A DNA stretch of 64,000 nucleotides from Trichodelitschia bisporula (lineage: Eukaryota > Ascomycota > Dothideomycetes > Phaeotrichales > Phaeotrichaceae): NCBI GenBank assembly GCA_010356995.1, contig ML996687.1, forward strand, positions 683,803 through 747,802, given 5' to 3'. A program made the translations under genes and the position numbers. Numbering within the stretch: position 1 is the stretch's first letter; every line of letters begins with the position of its first letter. The notes under the pieces were generated by a model, which did not search any database, had not been told where the DNA came from, and saw nothing but the letters and a program-made list of their open reading frames with translations. Of this stretch, positions 44,055 through 57,700 are shown piece after piece.

Positions 44055-44833
44055 ATGAAAGCCAACGCCAACACCGGCAAGCCCACCAGTTCCAAACCCT
44101 CACCAATCTAACACCCCCAGCCGTCCTAACCCCCGCCATAACCCTCGTCCCTTACAGCCCGCATCATGTACCAACCTACCACACATGGATGGCCGATCCC
44201 GCCCTGCAGGCCGCAACGGCCTCAGAACCCCTCACACTGGACCAAGAACACGCCATGCAACACTCCTGGCGCCTGGACCGAGACAAACTAACCTTCATCC
44301 TCTGCCTCCCGCTTGCCGGCCCAGAAGCAGCAGACATCGACCTGCTCCCATCCCAGGCCGACGTCCCTGACCGCATGGTGGGCGACGTGAACCTCTTCCT
44401 CGAGTCCCTGGACCCAGAGGACGTGTGCCCGGAGCTCGCAGCGGCAAATCGGTGCAAAGCCGGGACCACGCCCGTGCCCATCGCCGGCGAACTGGAGATC
44501 ATGATCGCATCTCCAGCCCAGCGCCGCCGCGGGCTCGGCCGGGCGGCCCTGCTTGCGTTTCTGTGGTATGTGCGGACGCACCTGGTTCTGCTGTTAGAGG
44601 AGTATGAGCCGTCTGGCGGTGCGTGGCTCGTGTATTTGCGCGTGCGCATCGGGGCGGAGAACACGGGGAGCATCGCGTTATTCGAGGGGCTGGGGTTTGA
44701 GCGGGTGCCTGGAGGGCCGAATTACTTTGGCGAAGAGGAGTTGCGCCTCGATACCGGGAAAGGGTGGTGGGAGCGGGTGGTGGAGCGGGTAGGGTGGGAG
44801 AAGCCGCGCGAAGTCAGGTATGATGAATACTAA
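44055..44833 (+). CDS. NAT9-type GNAT N-acetyltransferase, with a GC-AG intron
   Basis: A 244-residue acetyl-CoA-dependent acetyltransferase of the GNAT fold, closest to the NAT9-like group; the substrate is not known for fungi. Exon 1 (44055-44076, MKANANT) joins exon 2 (44121-44833) across a 44-nt intron with a GC donor (CCG|GCAAGC), a TCTAAC branch site and a CCCCAG acceptor. No GT gives a continuous protein. Splicing yields AVLTPAITLVPYSPHHVPTYH and then WMADPALQAATASEPLTL, the conserved family start. The acetyl-CoA loop is visible as ELEIMIASPAQRRRGLGRAA, and motif B as IALFEGLGFERVPGGPNYFGE. It is convergent with RPT4, only 114 bp away, with a TACGGAGTA element in between. Confidence 0.92.
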
Positions 44834-44947
44834 GTGATGACGAAAGGGTATGCTATATGGCACTACGGAGTACGGTCTATGCTGCAAGGCCTATATTCGC
44901 CGTGTCCAACTCCACTGTACGCCCACCTGCCTGCCTGCCTAGCCGCG

Positions 44948-46216
44948 CTACAGCTTCTGGTACTCCAGCTTGCCCTCGAGCTTCTTCGTCTCGGCCATCT
45001 TGCGCACGGCCTTGTTGAAGTCGTCCTGTGTTATCGACTCGCGGTAGTCCTTGATCGCGAACAAGCCGCTGTGATAGTCAGCCTTGCGTTTTGCACTTGA
45101 CCACGGTAAACTCACGCCTCAGTGACCACGTTCCGCAGATCCGCTCCGTTGAATCCATCGCTCATCTTGACAATGCTCTCAAAATCAATTTCCCCGTCTG
45201 TCCGCACACCCGCCGCGTGAATCTTCATAATCTCCAGCCGGCCCACCTCGTTCGGCAGCGGGATTTCGATCTTACGGTCCAAGCGACCGGCACGTAGCAG
45301 CGCGGGATCCAGCGTGTCAGGCCGGTTGGTCGCCATGATGATCTTCGTCTTGCCCAGGTAATCGAACCCGTCCAGCTGGTTCAGCAACTCCATGAGAGTA
45401 CGCTGAATTTCTCGATCGGCCGATGTGCCCTCGGAGAAGCGCCGGCCACCGATGGCGTCGATTTCGTCCATGAAGATGATACACGGTTCATGCTCCTTGG
45501 CGTAACCGAACATCTCGCGAATCAAGCGCGCCGACTCGCCAATGTACTTGTCAACGATGGCGGAAGAGACGACTTTCAGGAAGTTCGTCTCAAGACTGCT
45601 CGCCACGGCGCGTGCTAGCAGCGTCTTGCCCGTCCCCGGGGGCCCGTACAGCAGCACGCCCTTAGGCGGCTTGATGCCGACCCGTAGGAAGAGTTCTGGG
45701 TTCTTGAGCGGTAGCTCGATGACCTCACGCAGCTCGCGAATCTGCTCGTTAAGACCACCGATGCCACCGAAGCTGACCTGACCCGGATCTTCCAGCGACA
45801 TGTTGTACACCAACGGGTCGACTTCGCGCGGTAGCATACGCATGATTGTGAGGGTCGTCATGTCGAGGGCGACGCGCGTGCCCTGCTTCAGCTTCGCTTT
45901 GTCGACCTTTGAACGGCAGCCGACGACGTAGCGAGGGCCAGAAGAAGCCTTGACGATGACTGTGCGGAGTTAGTGAGGTGTCTATAATGCAGGATGGAGA
46001 CTAACATCTCTCATCATCAAGCTGCTTCAGAACCTCGCCAACGATTTGGCCCACGCTTTGCAGTGCTTTGATATTATCTTCGGACAGGTCATACTCCTGC
46101 TGCAGTCCCCTGATATCCTGGCGCAGCGTCTTCAACTTGGCCTCCCATTCTCTTGACTCTAGAAGCTTGGTCTTGTATTCCTGGAGAGCGCGTTGCCGGT
46201 CGGTATCGCCACTCAT
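44948..46216 (-). CDS. RPT4: 26S proteasome regulatory ATPase subunit Rpt4
   Basis: A 391-residue AAA ATPase of the 19S base ring, unfolding ubiquitinated substrates. Exons: 46216-46006, 45959-45116, 45068-44948; introns of 46 and 47 nt. The N-terminal coiled coil ([18 protein letters not shown]) and the OB region ([20 protein letters not shown]) match Rpt4/PSMC6 rather than its paralogues. Walker A is GPPGTGKT (residues 176-183) and Walker B is [12 protein letters not shown] (about 232-243). The arginine-finger region reads [17 protein letters not shown]. The first donor (AGAT|GTTAGT) is fixed by restoring DDERFIVKA. Divergent from enolase. Confidence 0.97.
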
Positions 46217-48747
<2,531 letters not shown>

Positions 48748-49309
48748 ATCAAACCTGGAGTTTGGTGGCCCGTATGCGGTGACTGTAGCCTACCAGGCGA
48801 GGCATGTTGACTGGTGGCGGGTTAGACAAAAGAATATCAGGACGAACAGCCTTCCGGCGAATTGGCGGCACAAGCCCTCTAGATGTGCGGCCATATATCC
48901 GCAATCTCTAGGTAGCTCCGTGTGCAACTGAATGGCAGCCGCTTGGAAATTGACGGGATGCGATGTCTTGGTCCGTAAGCCTGTGAAGTGCGGGGAAATC
49001 CCCTTTCTGCTGTCCCACTAACGATTCTTGCGCGAGAATTGCATTCCGCGGATTTGATATTGTTGTTCTCATTCCACGCGCTGCCAACTTCGCCAGCATT
49101 CCGGCACCGAGCAGCGCGCTGATGACCACGTCGACCCTAGACGCAAGCGTGAGCGCATAAATCTGGCTCCCTGCAGAATCGATTGCGGCTTTGGCCATTC
49201 TACACTCGCTCACCTGGTCGCCACTCATTTAGCCGCCTCCGAGGCCAGTCGTTCATTACCTTCGCTCATTACCTTTTTTCTTTCGCGTTTCATCAGTCAT
49301 TCGTACACC
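48748..49309. other. Intergenic region enolase / GPI-type protein
   Basis: 562 bp: enolase 3' region and the promoter of the next gene, with a C/T-rich leader just before 49310. No gene is seen. Confidence 0.5.
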
Positions 49310-50110
49310 ATGCGTACCACTTTGACTATGGCGGCCCTCGCGGCCCTCACCGCCGCCCAAGAGTCCCAACTCGATCCTCTTTCCTTCACTCAATCCAACG
49401 ACCCCTCCATCTCTTACACAACCGTCGACGTGTACACCTCCTGCAGCGACCTTCCATCCCCACCAATGGACACCATAACCTCGACCATCATCCAAACCAC
49501 CTGTCCGCAATGCGGCCTGCCTCCAACGCTGCACACCACCGTCTACACCACCGTCTTCCAGTCCCTATGTCCAACGGGCCTGGTGCCGGTAACCTACACC
49601 GTGACGGAAACGTGCACTGGCCCGACGCCGACCTTTGGCCCTACGGGAAGCGATTACGTCCCGTCCGGCTTCACGGTCACGCAGACCATTTGCACGGCTT
49701 GTGGGTCTGACGGCGGCCCGGCTACCGTTACTATTACCCAACCGTGCGATCCGACGGATCCGGTTGGGCCTGGACCGACGGGTACGATGGATCCGGAATC
49801 GTCGATGCTGGGCTCGTCGATGATGCCGGGCTCGTCGGATATGCTTCCCATGTCGAGTTCTTCAGGCATGCCCCCAGTGCCGCCGATATCGAGTTCATCG
49901 GGCATGCCACTCATGTCCGGCTCATCGAGCATGCCTCCTGTGCCGCCGATGTCGAGCTCATCGCCGCCACCGCCGCTATCGCCGCCGATTATGACCCCGC
50001 CGGCGCAGCAGATGGTGAATGCCGCGGTGAAGGTGAAGGCTGGGTGGATTGTGAAAGCGGTGTTAGCGGGAGTTTGCGCTGCTTTAGGTTGGGTGGAAAG
50101 TTTTCCTTGA
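49310..50110 (+). CDS. Ser/Thr/Pro-rich, GPI-type secreted surface protein
   Basis: A 266-residue intronless gene. MRTTLTMAALAALTAAQ is a signal peptide. The first half is Thr-rich with paired cysteines in beta-type strings (VDVYTSCSDLP, TTCPQCGLPPT, TYTVTETCTGP, VTQTICTACGS), a pattern common in fungal wall proteins. The second half is a Ser/Met/Pro low-complexity region with repeats of SSSSGMPPVPP. The C-terminus ends in a hydrophobic segment (GWIVKAVLAGVCAALGW) after a polar spacer, suggesting GPI anchoring. The short ESFP tail after the hydrophobic stretch is slightly atypical. Probable role: wall structure or adhesion. No enzymatic domain is visible. Confidence 0.7.
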   Translation: MRTTLTMAALAALTAAQESQLDPLSFTQSNDPSISYTTVDVYTSCSDLPSPPMDTITSTIIQTTCPQCGLPPTLHTTVYTTVFQSLCPTGLVPVTYTVTETCTGPTPTFGPTGSDYVPSGFTVTQTICTACGSDGGPATVTITQPCDPTDPVGPGPTGTMDPESSMLGSSMMPGSSDMLPMSSSSGMPPVPPISSSSGMPLMSGSSSMPPVPPMSSSSPPPPLSPPIMTPPAQQMVNAAVKVKAGWIVKAVLAGVCAALGWVESFP

Positions 50111-50733
50111 GGCCGTCGGGTAGACGGGGTGTTTGGTGTAGTTTTAAGTTTTTGCTTAGCATTGGCTTGTCTTTGGCTTCATGGTTTGCTAGCTTGGAAT
50201 GGTTCTCGGTTAATATAATACATGAACTTGATGCTGATCTTGAGTTGTCATTCTGGTTGATGGAGTTTACCCGAGTCATGCGCCTTACTATAGGACGATT
50301 GAGAATAAGATGACTTCCTCTTAGTTTCAAAAGGAAACGAAATGTCAATTCTCGATGCATTGCGGGGACTATGAAAGGAGCTCGGGGAGCGCGACAAAGC
50401 CCCCTGCAGACGTTATGTAAGCATGCATAGGGCTCCACTACCGCCAACGTCAGCTGTCAAAGCGATCCGATGACGCTGGTCGAACTTTCGCTATTCACGT
50501 ATTGCAGCTTCACTTCTCAAAGAACTTTTGTGGATCAATTTGTGCCTAAGTCTAGCCTAGCCCCCTTGCTGTTATGATGACCGTGGCAACGCCTCCAGGT
50601 GCCCGGAAGTCCACCGTACGCTCAAATCACTAAGATAAGAGTTCCAATGAACATCAAGGGCCCCCGCATGCGCCCACTACAGATGTCAACACTGAGCCAC
50701 GGAGCGAGAGCCAGAGTTCCGAACCCGACGAGC
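50111..50733. other. Convergent 3' intergenic region
   Basis: 623 bp between convergent stop codons, AT-richer near 50140-50330; no gene is supported. Confidence 0.5.
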
Positions 50734-51757
50734 TTACTCCTTGCGACCCTTGCCCTTAGGACGACGCTATGACATGTTAGCATCTGCGCAGGTTCTCTAA
50801 ATGGATTACGGAAACCTGCCCTAGTTGATTCTAGGTGGAACCAAGAGTTAAGTTCATGAATTGTACGAAACCTCCAGAAGGAGGGTCGCCATGCGAAGGC
50901 CTGAGGCCTGGCCAGCAGAGGGAGATCGGCCGAGAGATCGGCCGAGGCCGATCTGGATATTACGATAGGTTTTTTGGCTTGAAGCGCTTGTGCCTACCGC
51001 TCTCTTCTTCGTGGAGACGCGACGCTCTGGATACTGCTGCTCCAGATACTGCTGTTCCGTCATGCTGGGCGCGGGGGCTTGCAGGTGGTAGGGCGATGCG
51101 GACGGACCGGCGTTGTAAGAAGTCGGGACCGCCAACCAGGACTGCGCGCTGTTAGCTCTCATGACCTAGGAAGCTCGTCGCCGGGATGACACTAACAGTC
51201 TGCTGCGATGGATCAGCTACGACGGCGCTCGAAGCCTCTATGTTCTCCGGGAGGGCGAATTCGTCCATCATCTCCTGCATCGTGGTCTCGGCCGCGAGCT
51301 CCTGGGACGGCGCCGACGTCGGCATTATGCCGGCAGTAAGCACCCGGATCGCGGCATGCAGGTCGTCGAGCTGGGTCTTAAGAGCGCCATACTCTGCCAT
51401 CAACTCGCGGTACCGACGGTTGGTCTCCAGGAGCTGCGCGCGATGGATCGCCAGGTCCCGAGCATGAGGCTCGACCTCGACAATGCGGAAACCGTTATGC
51501 TGGAACGTCTCCGACTCTGCGCCGCCCAGGACTCGAGCTGTGTACTCCACGGTCGCGCGGGCCAGCTCGAAGTCCAGACGCTGGATCTCCACCTTGTGCC
51601 CCTGCTCCTCCTGTTTGGCAAGTCAATCGGGTTCAGTTGTAGCGCGATATGGGGTTTGGCTTACCACCAGCACAGCGTTGATCTGTGCTTCGCAGCGCTT
51701 CATCTCTTGCATATGGCGCTCAATGGCGTCGAAAACTACGTCCGCCCGAGCAGACAT
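50734..51757 (-). CDS. Small coiled-coil protein, unknown family (227 aa)
   Basis: Four exons: 51757-51665, 51610-51197, 51141-50998, 50766-50734, all phase 0. It begins MSARADVVFDAIERHMQEMK and is largely helical and charged to about residue 125 (HKVEIQRLDFELARATVEY, ARDLAIHRAQLLETNRRYRE, LKTQLDDLHAAIRVL), suggesting a coiled coil. A Gln/Tyr/Pro-rich segment follows (SMTEQQYLEQQYPERR). The tail is very basic (STKKRA joined to RRPKGKGRKE), possibly a nuclear signal. The last intron is 231 nt, about five times the local norm, and carries a GATCGGCC palindrome. The last exon was chosen because CATAG|CGTCGT closes the frame on a short basic tail; this is less certain. I do not recognise the family. 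Confidence 0.62.
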
Positions 51758-52234
51758 GGTGTCGTGGAAAATGAATTGAAAATTGGTGGTTGCGGGGGGG
51801 GGTGGGAGTGGTTCAACGAAGTGTGATGTGTGGGTGTGGTGGGTTTTAGATGTTTGGGTGATGGAAAAGAGCAGGTTGGTATGCGTTATCAATTAGCGAA
51901 CTGTACTGATAAGGCAGTGTGAGTGCTCCAAAGAGTATAAGTGAATGCCTTGGCACAAACATCAATCGCTCAGTCATGTTCAGTGAGCACAATGATATGT
52001 TTCCATTGTCCTTCCTCCTTGGCACATTGTGGTCGGACTCAGCCTTACCAGAACGCCCAAGGCCACTCCGCCTTGTGCGCAAACAATGGCATTGTCACTC
52101 ATCCCTGCTCGAATGCGTTGACATATATGCGCTGACCATTCTCTCGCTCACTTCTTCCTGTTATTTTCGTCTCCTCGCAATCTCTCTACCCCTACGTTGC
52201 TATCGAATTCACCACATCCCTTCCTTCACTCGAA
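51758..52234. promoter_or_regulatory. Divergent promoter interval
   Basis: 477 bp between the coiled-coil gene and the disordered-protein gene. The right 80 bp is C/T-rich leader. No TATA box is clear. Confidence 0.45.
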
Positions 52235-54187
52235 ATGCGTGAAACACTTCGTAAGACGCCTCCAGGCCCCGGCCTCAGGGGAACGCCTCCATCATCAACA
52301 AAACGAACTGCTTCGTCGTCAACAAAAAGAACTGCTTCATCGCGCAGTGCCAGCACCCCTTCCAGGCCTCAGGCAGTCTCCGGTAGTGGTCCCATCAGCA
52401 CGACAACAGCGGCAACAAAAACAGCAGTCCCGAGCAGCGTCACGAGCAGCGCACCGAGCGCATCCGGCATTGGAAAGCGCAGTTCCATCTATGGAGGCCC
52501 GCCTCTCCCGCTCCCCGTCGCTGCTGCTTCAGCCGTCCTCAAATCTAGCCCGTCTTCAGCTTCATCCAGGGGCCTAAACCGATCCGCCTCTCGAGCGCAG
52601 GCCGGGTCCTTAGCCCGCCCTACCAGGAACCCGACTGTCCTCCAAGGCCGTGAACCCAAGCGATTGAGCCTCCTCGCCGATCAGCCATCTCAGATCTCTT
52701 TCCAGGCTCCTTCCCAGGTCTCTTCTCAAGTCTCCTCGGGCAGCTCCAACGCCACAGATCAGTCAGGCCCGAAGCCGGCCAGACGCCCAACTGTCCGCTT
52801 TCAAGGTCGCGAGCCCAGGCCACTTCGGCTTAGCCGCGTGCTCAATCAGCCGACTATCCCTGAAGCGCTGGTTTCGCCTGTTGCCTCGGAATGGCAAGGT
52901 GCTCAGTCAGACTTTCGGCCCGTATCACCAGTTGTCGAGGAGCACGATTCAAGCCGTGATTCAAGCATCGAGTTAAAGGCGCGGATAGACACCGTGGACG
53001 TGAACCTGATGCCGCACCCCATGAATCCTACGCCACCCCGGAGTACGCCACCCCGGAGGCAGCCCTCGCGCCGCATGGACCCAGGCTTCGAAATGGCCCC
53101 CCTATCCCACCAAATCCCGCCATACCCCACCAACTCTTCCAACCCATCCGCTTCCTACCCCACCCCACAAAAATTGTCCACCTCCACCCCCACAGCCGAC
53201 ATCTTCAGCAACCCCTCCCTTCCCGACACATCTTTAACCCCTTTACCCCGGCTCTTTTCCCCCTGGCGCCAACTATCCACTTGGAAAAAGCTGACGGCCA
53301 TCTACACCGCCGCCCCACCCAGCGATGCCGCTCTCTTTGCTCTTATTGCCCGTTCCTGGCTCGCAGATATGCGCACCATCTACGCCGCTGCCCCGCCAGC
53401 CGACGCAGCTATTGTCATCGCCAAAGTCCGCAGGTGGTTGGCCGCGCGGAAAGTGGCGGCGCTGCGGAACTCTAAGGCGCTTGCTCATGGTGCTGAAGAG
53501 CGGACCTGGCCGGTCACGCCTTCCCAACCACCAGCCCGAGCGCCCGAGGACACCCTGCGGCACAGCACTTTCGTACCAGGCACGATGCTGCACCGCAACA
53601 CGCTACGGCAATTCTCCTCCGCCACAATGCCGCCCACAAGCCCAACGCCCCACGTGGCACCCCGGCCGCTCGTTCGAGCCGCGTCTCTGCCCATGAGCCC
53701 GCAGCCCACGCACACGCGCCTAGGGAACACAGGGCTGCAGACGCCGGAGCCGATCGTAGTCAAGCACCGCAAGGACACAGCGGGTCAGAGCGATATAACG
53801 GCCTTTAGCGACATCATGCACGCGGGGATGGGGGAGTATGCGTCGCCCGCGACGCCGACACCGGCGATGCGTGCGTTCCGGCCCGCGCCTCTTAACTTGC
53901 GTCCCAAGGCCGTTGCGCGGTCGTATGCGCCGGCGCCGCCGTCGAGTGTGTATTCACAACCGACGGGCGGGCTGGAGACGCCGTATGGCAATTCGCTGGT
54001 TATGCCGGAGCAGCCGTCGGGCGGGTCGGTGGTGTCGGCGGCGGAGAGCACCTATGTGCCTGTTCGGAAGGGGTGGAAGGCGACGCAGAGGGGGGGCGTG
54101 AATGAGGTGAGTAGGAATGGGTATACTTGGTATGGGGATATTTTGGATTCGCTGACGACGCCTAGACCTAGGATGACGGACATCTGA
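52235..54187 (+). CDS. Large intrinsically disordered protein with internal repeats (650 aa)
   Basis: A single exon from ATG at 52235 (MRETLRKTPPGPGLRG). The sequence is Ser/Pro/Thr/Arg-rich almost throughout, with no known domain. Two internal duplications stand out. One is RNPTVLQGREPKRLSLL near residue 130 and RRPTVRFQGREPRPLRLS near residue 185. The other is a pair of helical segments, IYTAAPPSDAALFALIARSW and IYAAAPPADAAIVIAKVRRW, near residues 355-405, the only part that looks folded. The ending (YVPVRKGWKATQRGGVNEVS) may be a conserved motif. The long frame in one register supports coding. Function is unknown; a cytoskeletal or septal scaffold would fit the composition but is speculation. 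Confidence 0.68.
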   Translation: MRETLRKTPPGPGLRGTPPSSTKRTASSSTKRTASSRSASTPSRPQAVSGSGPISTTTAATKTAVPSSVTSSAPSASGIGKRSSIYGGPPLPLPVAAASAVLKSSPSSASSRGLNRSASRAQAGSLARPTRNPTVLQGREPKRLSLLADQPSQISFQAPSQVSSQVSSGSSNATDQSGPKPARRPTVRFQGREPRPLRLSRVLNQPTIPEALVSPVASEWQGAQSDFRPVSPVVEEHDSSRDSSIELKARIDTVDVNLMPHPMNPTPPRSTPPRRQPSRRMDPGFEMAPLSHQIPPYPTNSSNPSASYPTPQKLSTSTPTADIFSNPSLPDTSLTPLPRLFSPWRQLSTWKKLTAIYTAAPPSDAALFALIARSWLADMRTIYAAAPPADAAIVIAKVRRWLAARKVAALRNSKALAHGAEERTWPVTPSQPPARAPEDTLRHSTFVPGTMLHRNTLRQFSSATMPPTSPTPHVAPRPLVRAASLPMSPQPTHTRLGNTGLQTPEPIVVKHRKDTAGQSDITAFSDIMHAGMGEYASPATPTPAMRAFRPAPLNLRPKAVARSYAPAPPSSVYSQPTGGLETPYGNSLVMPEQPSGGSVVSAAESTYVPVRKGWKATQRGGVNEVSRNGYTWYGDILDSLTTPRPRMTDI

Positions 54188-54799
54188 TGGAGGAATGGGT
54201 TCATGGGGGATTATTTGCGAGTATCGGGGCTAAAGGACAGGGGGTTTCCAGCCGGTAAGTGGACGGCTGGCCAACAGCCATGTGCTACATTATGTCTCTT
54301 ACCTCAGTAAAGCTGTTAAGGCAACTCCGACCTGCAAAAGGACAAAGGGGATTCATCAGCATTGTGATAGTAGAACAAAGGACGGAAACTTGGAGACGAT
54401 CTGGATCCCATTGATTGAGATTTCGTTACCACCCCGGTGCAATGAAAATCCGCTAAGTAATGCACATGTTATGTAAGAAGATCTGTACTATTTAATCCAT
54501 TGCGTGACGAGAACCCCGAAAGATGCCCATTGCAGTGAAGCAGACCGACCTCAACCCGTATCCACAAGTACGCCATTACCGATAAGTACCGTGACCTCAG
54601 CGTCAAACACCGCAGTACCATACACCGAACCGACACGAAAAGTGAGCTTCTAACCTTTTACTAAAAGCCTGTAAAATGCTGTAGCACTATCTCTCGCAGA
54701 AAATGCAAGTATCATTGCCAGGGATTGACCCTCGACAAATCCGCCCACAAGCTGCAATCCTTCAGCATCAAGCGCCAGAGACCACCAATGAGAGACGGT
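54188..54799. other. Convergent 3' intergenic region
   Basis: 612 bp, relatively AT-rich, between convergent stop codons; no gene is seen. Confidence 0.5.
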
Positions 54800-57700
54800 C
54801 TACCTCTTGAACGCGCCCATAGGCCACGCTGTGCGAACTGCTGGCGCCTCAGGCCCATCATGCACTGCGGAACTCGTCGGTCCGACGCTGATGAGCTTTT
54901 TGGGAGGCTCCGGCCCTGACCTGGCTTTCTTCTTTGATACCGTACGCGATTTGTGGGACGATTTGCTCTTGTTCAGCGGCGACCTGTGCATTGGCGACTT
55001 GTGCACAGGTGAATTGTTCGGCCGCGCCTTCTTCTTGGTCGGTAGAGGCTCCGACAACCGCTTGCGCTTGTTTCCGTGCTCTGGTTCAGGGGCCTCACTC
55101 TTCCTGCTGCTCCTGCTTTCCTTATCGGTGGTATCATCATCGGAGTGGAGAGGTTGGCCGACTGAAGGAGCGGGCGATCCCCTCCGCCCAAATTGACTCC
55201 ACTTGACCGGCTGGGAAGCGGAAAAGCCCACACGAGCACCTTTCGGTGCCTTACTGGACCCCACCCCGCTCGCCGAAGGCTGCGATGAAGACAGCGAGGC
55301 ACGGCCATTGTAACGAGGATTCTCCAGGGATACCTGGGACGCCTTCAACGCATCGAGCATCGGATGTCTGTAAGGCTTCTGCTCTTTGTGCGATGGCGTT
55401 TCTTCCCTCGGACGCGTAGGCGTGGGCAACTTCTTGGGGAAGAGGCTTTCGTCCAAGGAACTCTCGTCGGAGTCGGATGACTCGCTAGTATCGTCCGAGT
55501 CCGAGTCCGATGCGACGACCTTGGGGTTTGTTTGGGTGCTCGGTTTGGGAGCTGGTGACCCCGTACTGGAGCCGGAGCTAGAGCTGGAGGCCTCAGATGC
55601 GGATCTGTCAATGAGGCTAGAGACAGTGTGCTCAGTGGCCAGCCGGCTTCCGTTTTGTGGAGACTTGGGGGTCGATGACGAGAGAGCTGTTGCCCCAGGT
55701 TGCTGTGGAGGCTCAGAGGGCGACTCAGAGGCACTCGAGGACGCACTCGAGAACGCACTTGATGAGGGAACAGTAGGCTGAGGAGCCGATGCGGGCGGCG
55801 GGGCAGCCTTTGACGATACAGGACTAACGCTCGAGGTGGGTAGTACCCCAAACTTAATTGCCTTCGACTTCGTGGTAGTTTTGACAGATTGGAGAGACCC
55901 CATCTTCGGCGGTACACCAATTTCAGACTTGCTTTTAGGAGATCTGATAGTGGAAAGGGGAGATGACACTGATTCAGGAGACTATTCAACGTCAGTCGCA
56001 CCGTTTTCGTGTAAATACAAAGAGCTTACCTGATGTACCGACGGCGCGGTACGTCTCTCTGCCCTCGGTGAGTTGAGTGCTGTCCATTGGACCGATACAC
56101 GCTGCTTGCCCTTATATTGGCTTCCCGTTAAATTGAGCAAAGGCGTCTGCTTCTCTGCTACTGCAGGCGTCGTTTCAGCGGGCGGCATGCGAGATGACTC
56201 CGAGGTATCTCTGTTTGCCCCGGCACTTGAAGCAGGTGGGGGAGTCAGGCCACCTGAAGTCGCAGCATTTTCGCCGTTAGTGATCCTCACCCGTGGGTCG
56301 GCACTGGACCTTGCTGACTCGGCGGGCGCAGGAGTTTGCGATTCAACCCTCTCCAGACACTCCACCATGGCAGCTTCGGTTTGTTCATCGATATCGCTGT
56401 AGTTAGTGTCCTCATCCTTAGAGCAGTTGGCACCGGACTCGGGAGACGTAGCAACAGGCTGGGGCTGAGTTGATGATGAGATAGGATTTTCGCCACGGGG
56501 GTTCTGCTGTCTTTTGATAACTACAACAGGAACCACGGAATTCAACCTGGTCTGTACAGAGGGACTGGCGGCATGTATCTTCGTGCCGTTGGATTGCGGC
56601 TGTACGGAAGGCTGGGCGTCTTGCGAAGGTCGTTCCGCTTCAGACTCGGTTCCACTCTCGCTCTCGCTGGGCTGGAATCCGGTAGTGTGCAGCCTGGACC
56701 AGTGCTTCCTGACACTTGGGTTAGTCCGTCCTGGGAAGCGTTTGAAAACCTCCTCCCAACTGGTGTCCGCGGAACGAAGGCGGTAGAGGAGGGTCGATTC
56801 CTCTTTGGTCCACCGCATCGGGTTGAGCTTGGTTGATTTCGAAACACGAGCGTTCTTATCCTGAACTTTGTTCAAGACAGACTTTTGACGGCCTTCCTTG
56901 GCCTGTAGCTGACTCTGGATAGGGGGGATGGGAGATGGCGCTGTCTGGGCGGGAGCAACGCCGAGAGATTGAACAGGAGCTGCGACGGGGGACTCAATCT
57001 TTGTCCCCACCGGAGATGCCGCGGCCTGAAGAGACGACGAAATTCTACGTGTGTGGCTTTGAGCCACAGGAGTAAAGCCAGGCGCCTGAGGCCGTTCTGA
57101 CTGTTGCGAGGCACCGACTTGGGCGGGAGGTTGTGGCACCCTCTGGGTTCCGATTGTCGTGGCTCGGGAGCTCCCGGACTGGTTTGGGGGCGGTTGAATG
57201 CCATTTGTAAAAAGTGGCACGCGGGAGGCAGGTGTAAATTTCGAGGCTCGCAGGGACGGAGATTCAGAGACCGGTGCGATGGGTGAAGACACGGCTGGTG
57301 TAGACTTCTGATGCCTCAAATTCCGGCGCTGCTCAATTTCTGCTTCTGTATCGGTTGGGACGTCATAGATGTCATTTCGCCTCCGACTTTGCGCAGGTGC
57401 CGGGGAAGCATCACTTGGAGTTTGGGGGCTGGGTTGTGCCTGTTCCGCGATACTTTCCGAGGTGAGACGGTGGTTTCTGTTGTCCATGGAAGATCTTGAC
57501 ATGGAAGCGAAAGCAGCCTGGTTAGCCACCGCTTGAGTAGATGTCCTCCGGTCAAGAGGCGAACTTTCAGACTTTGTGCTATCCCTAGACGCTCCTGAGG
57601 CTCCAATGGAATCCGCATGCCGGGAGCTCGAGGGTTGTGAGGCGTAGGTATCAACTTCCATTTCATCCACCGCATTTGCCGCACTGTGGTCTCCCAAACC

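Noticed and set aside
41765-44833. A transporter-acetyltransferase pair as a secondary-metabolite cluster
   Set aside because: No synthase, oxidase or pathway regulator is nearby, and the acetyltransferase is a conserved NAT9-type protein; the neighbours are housekeeping genes.
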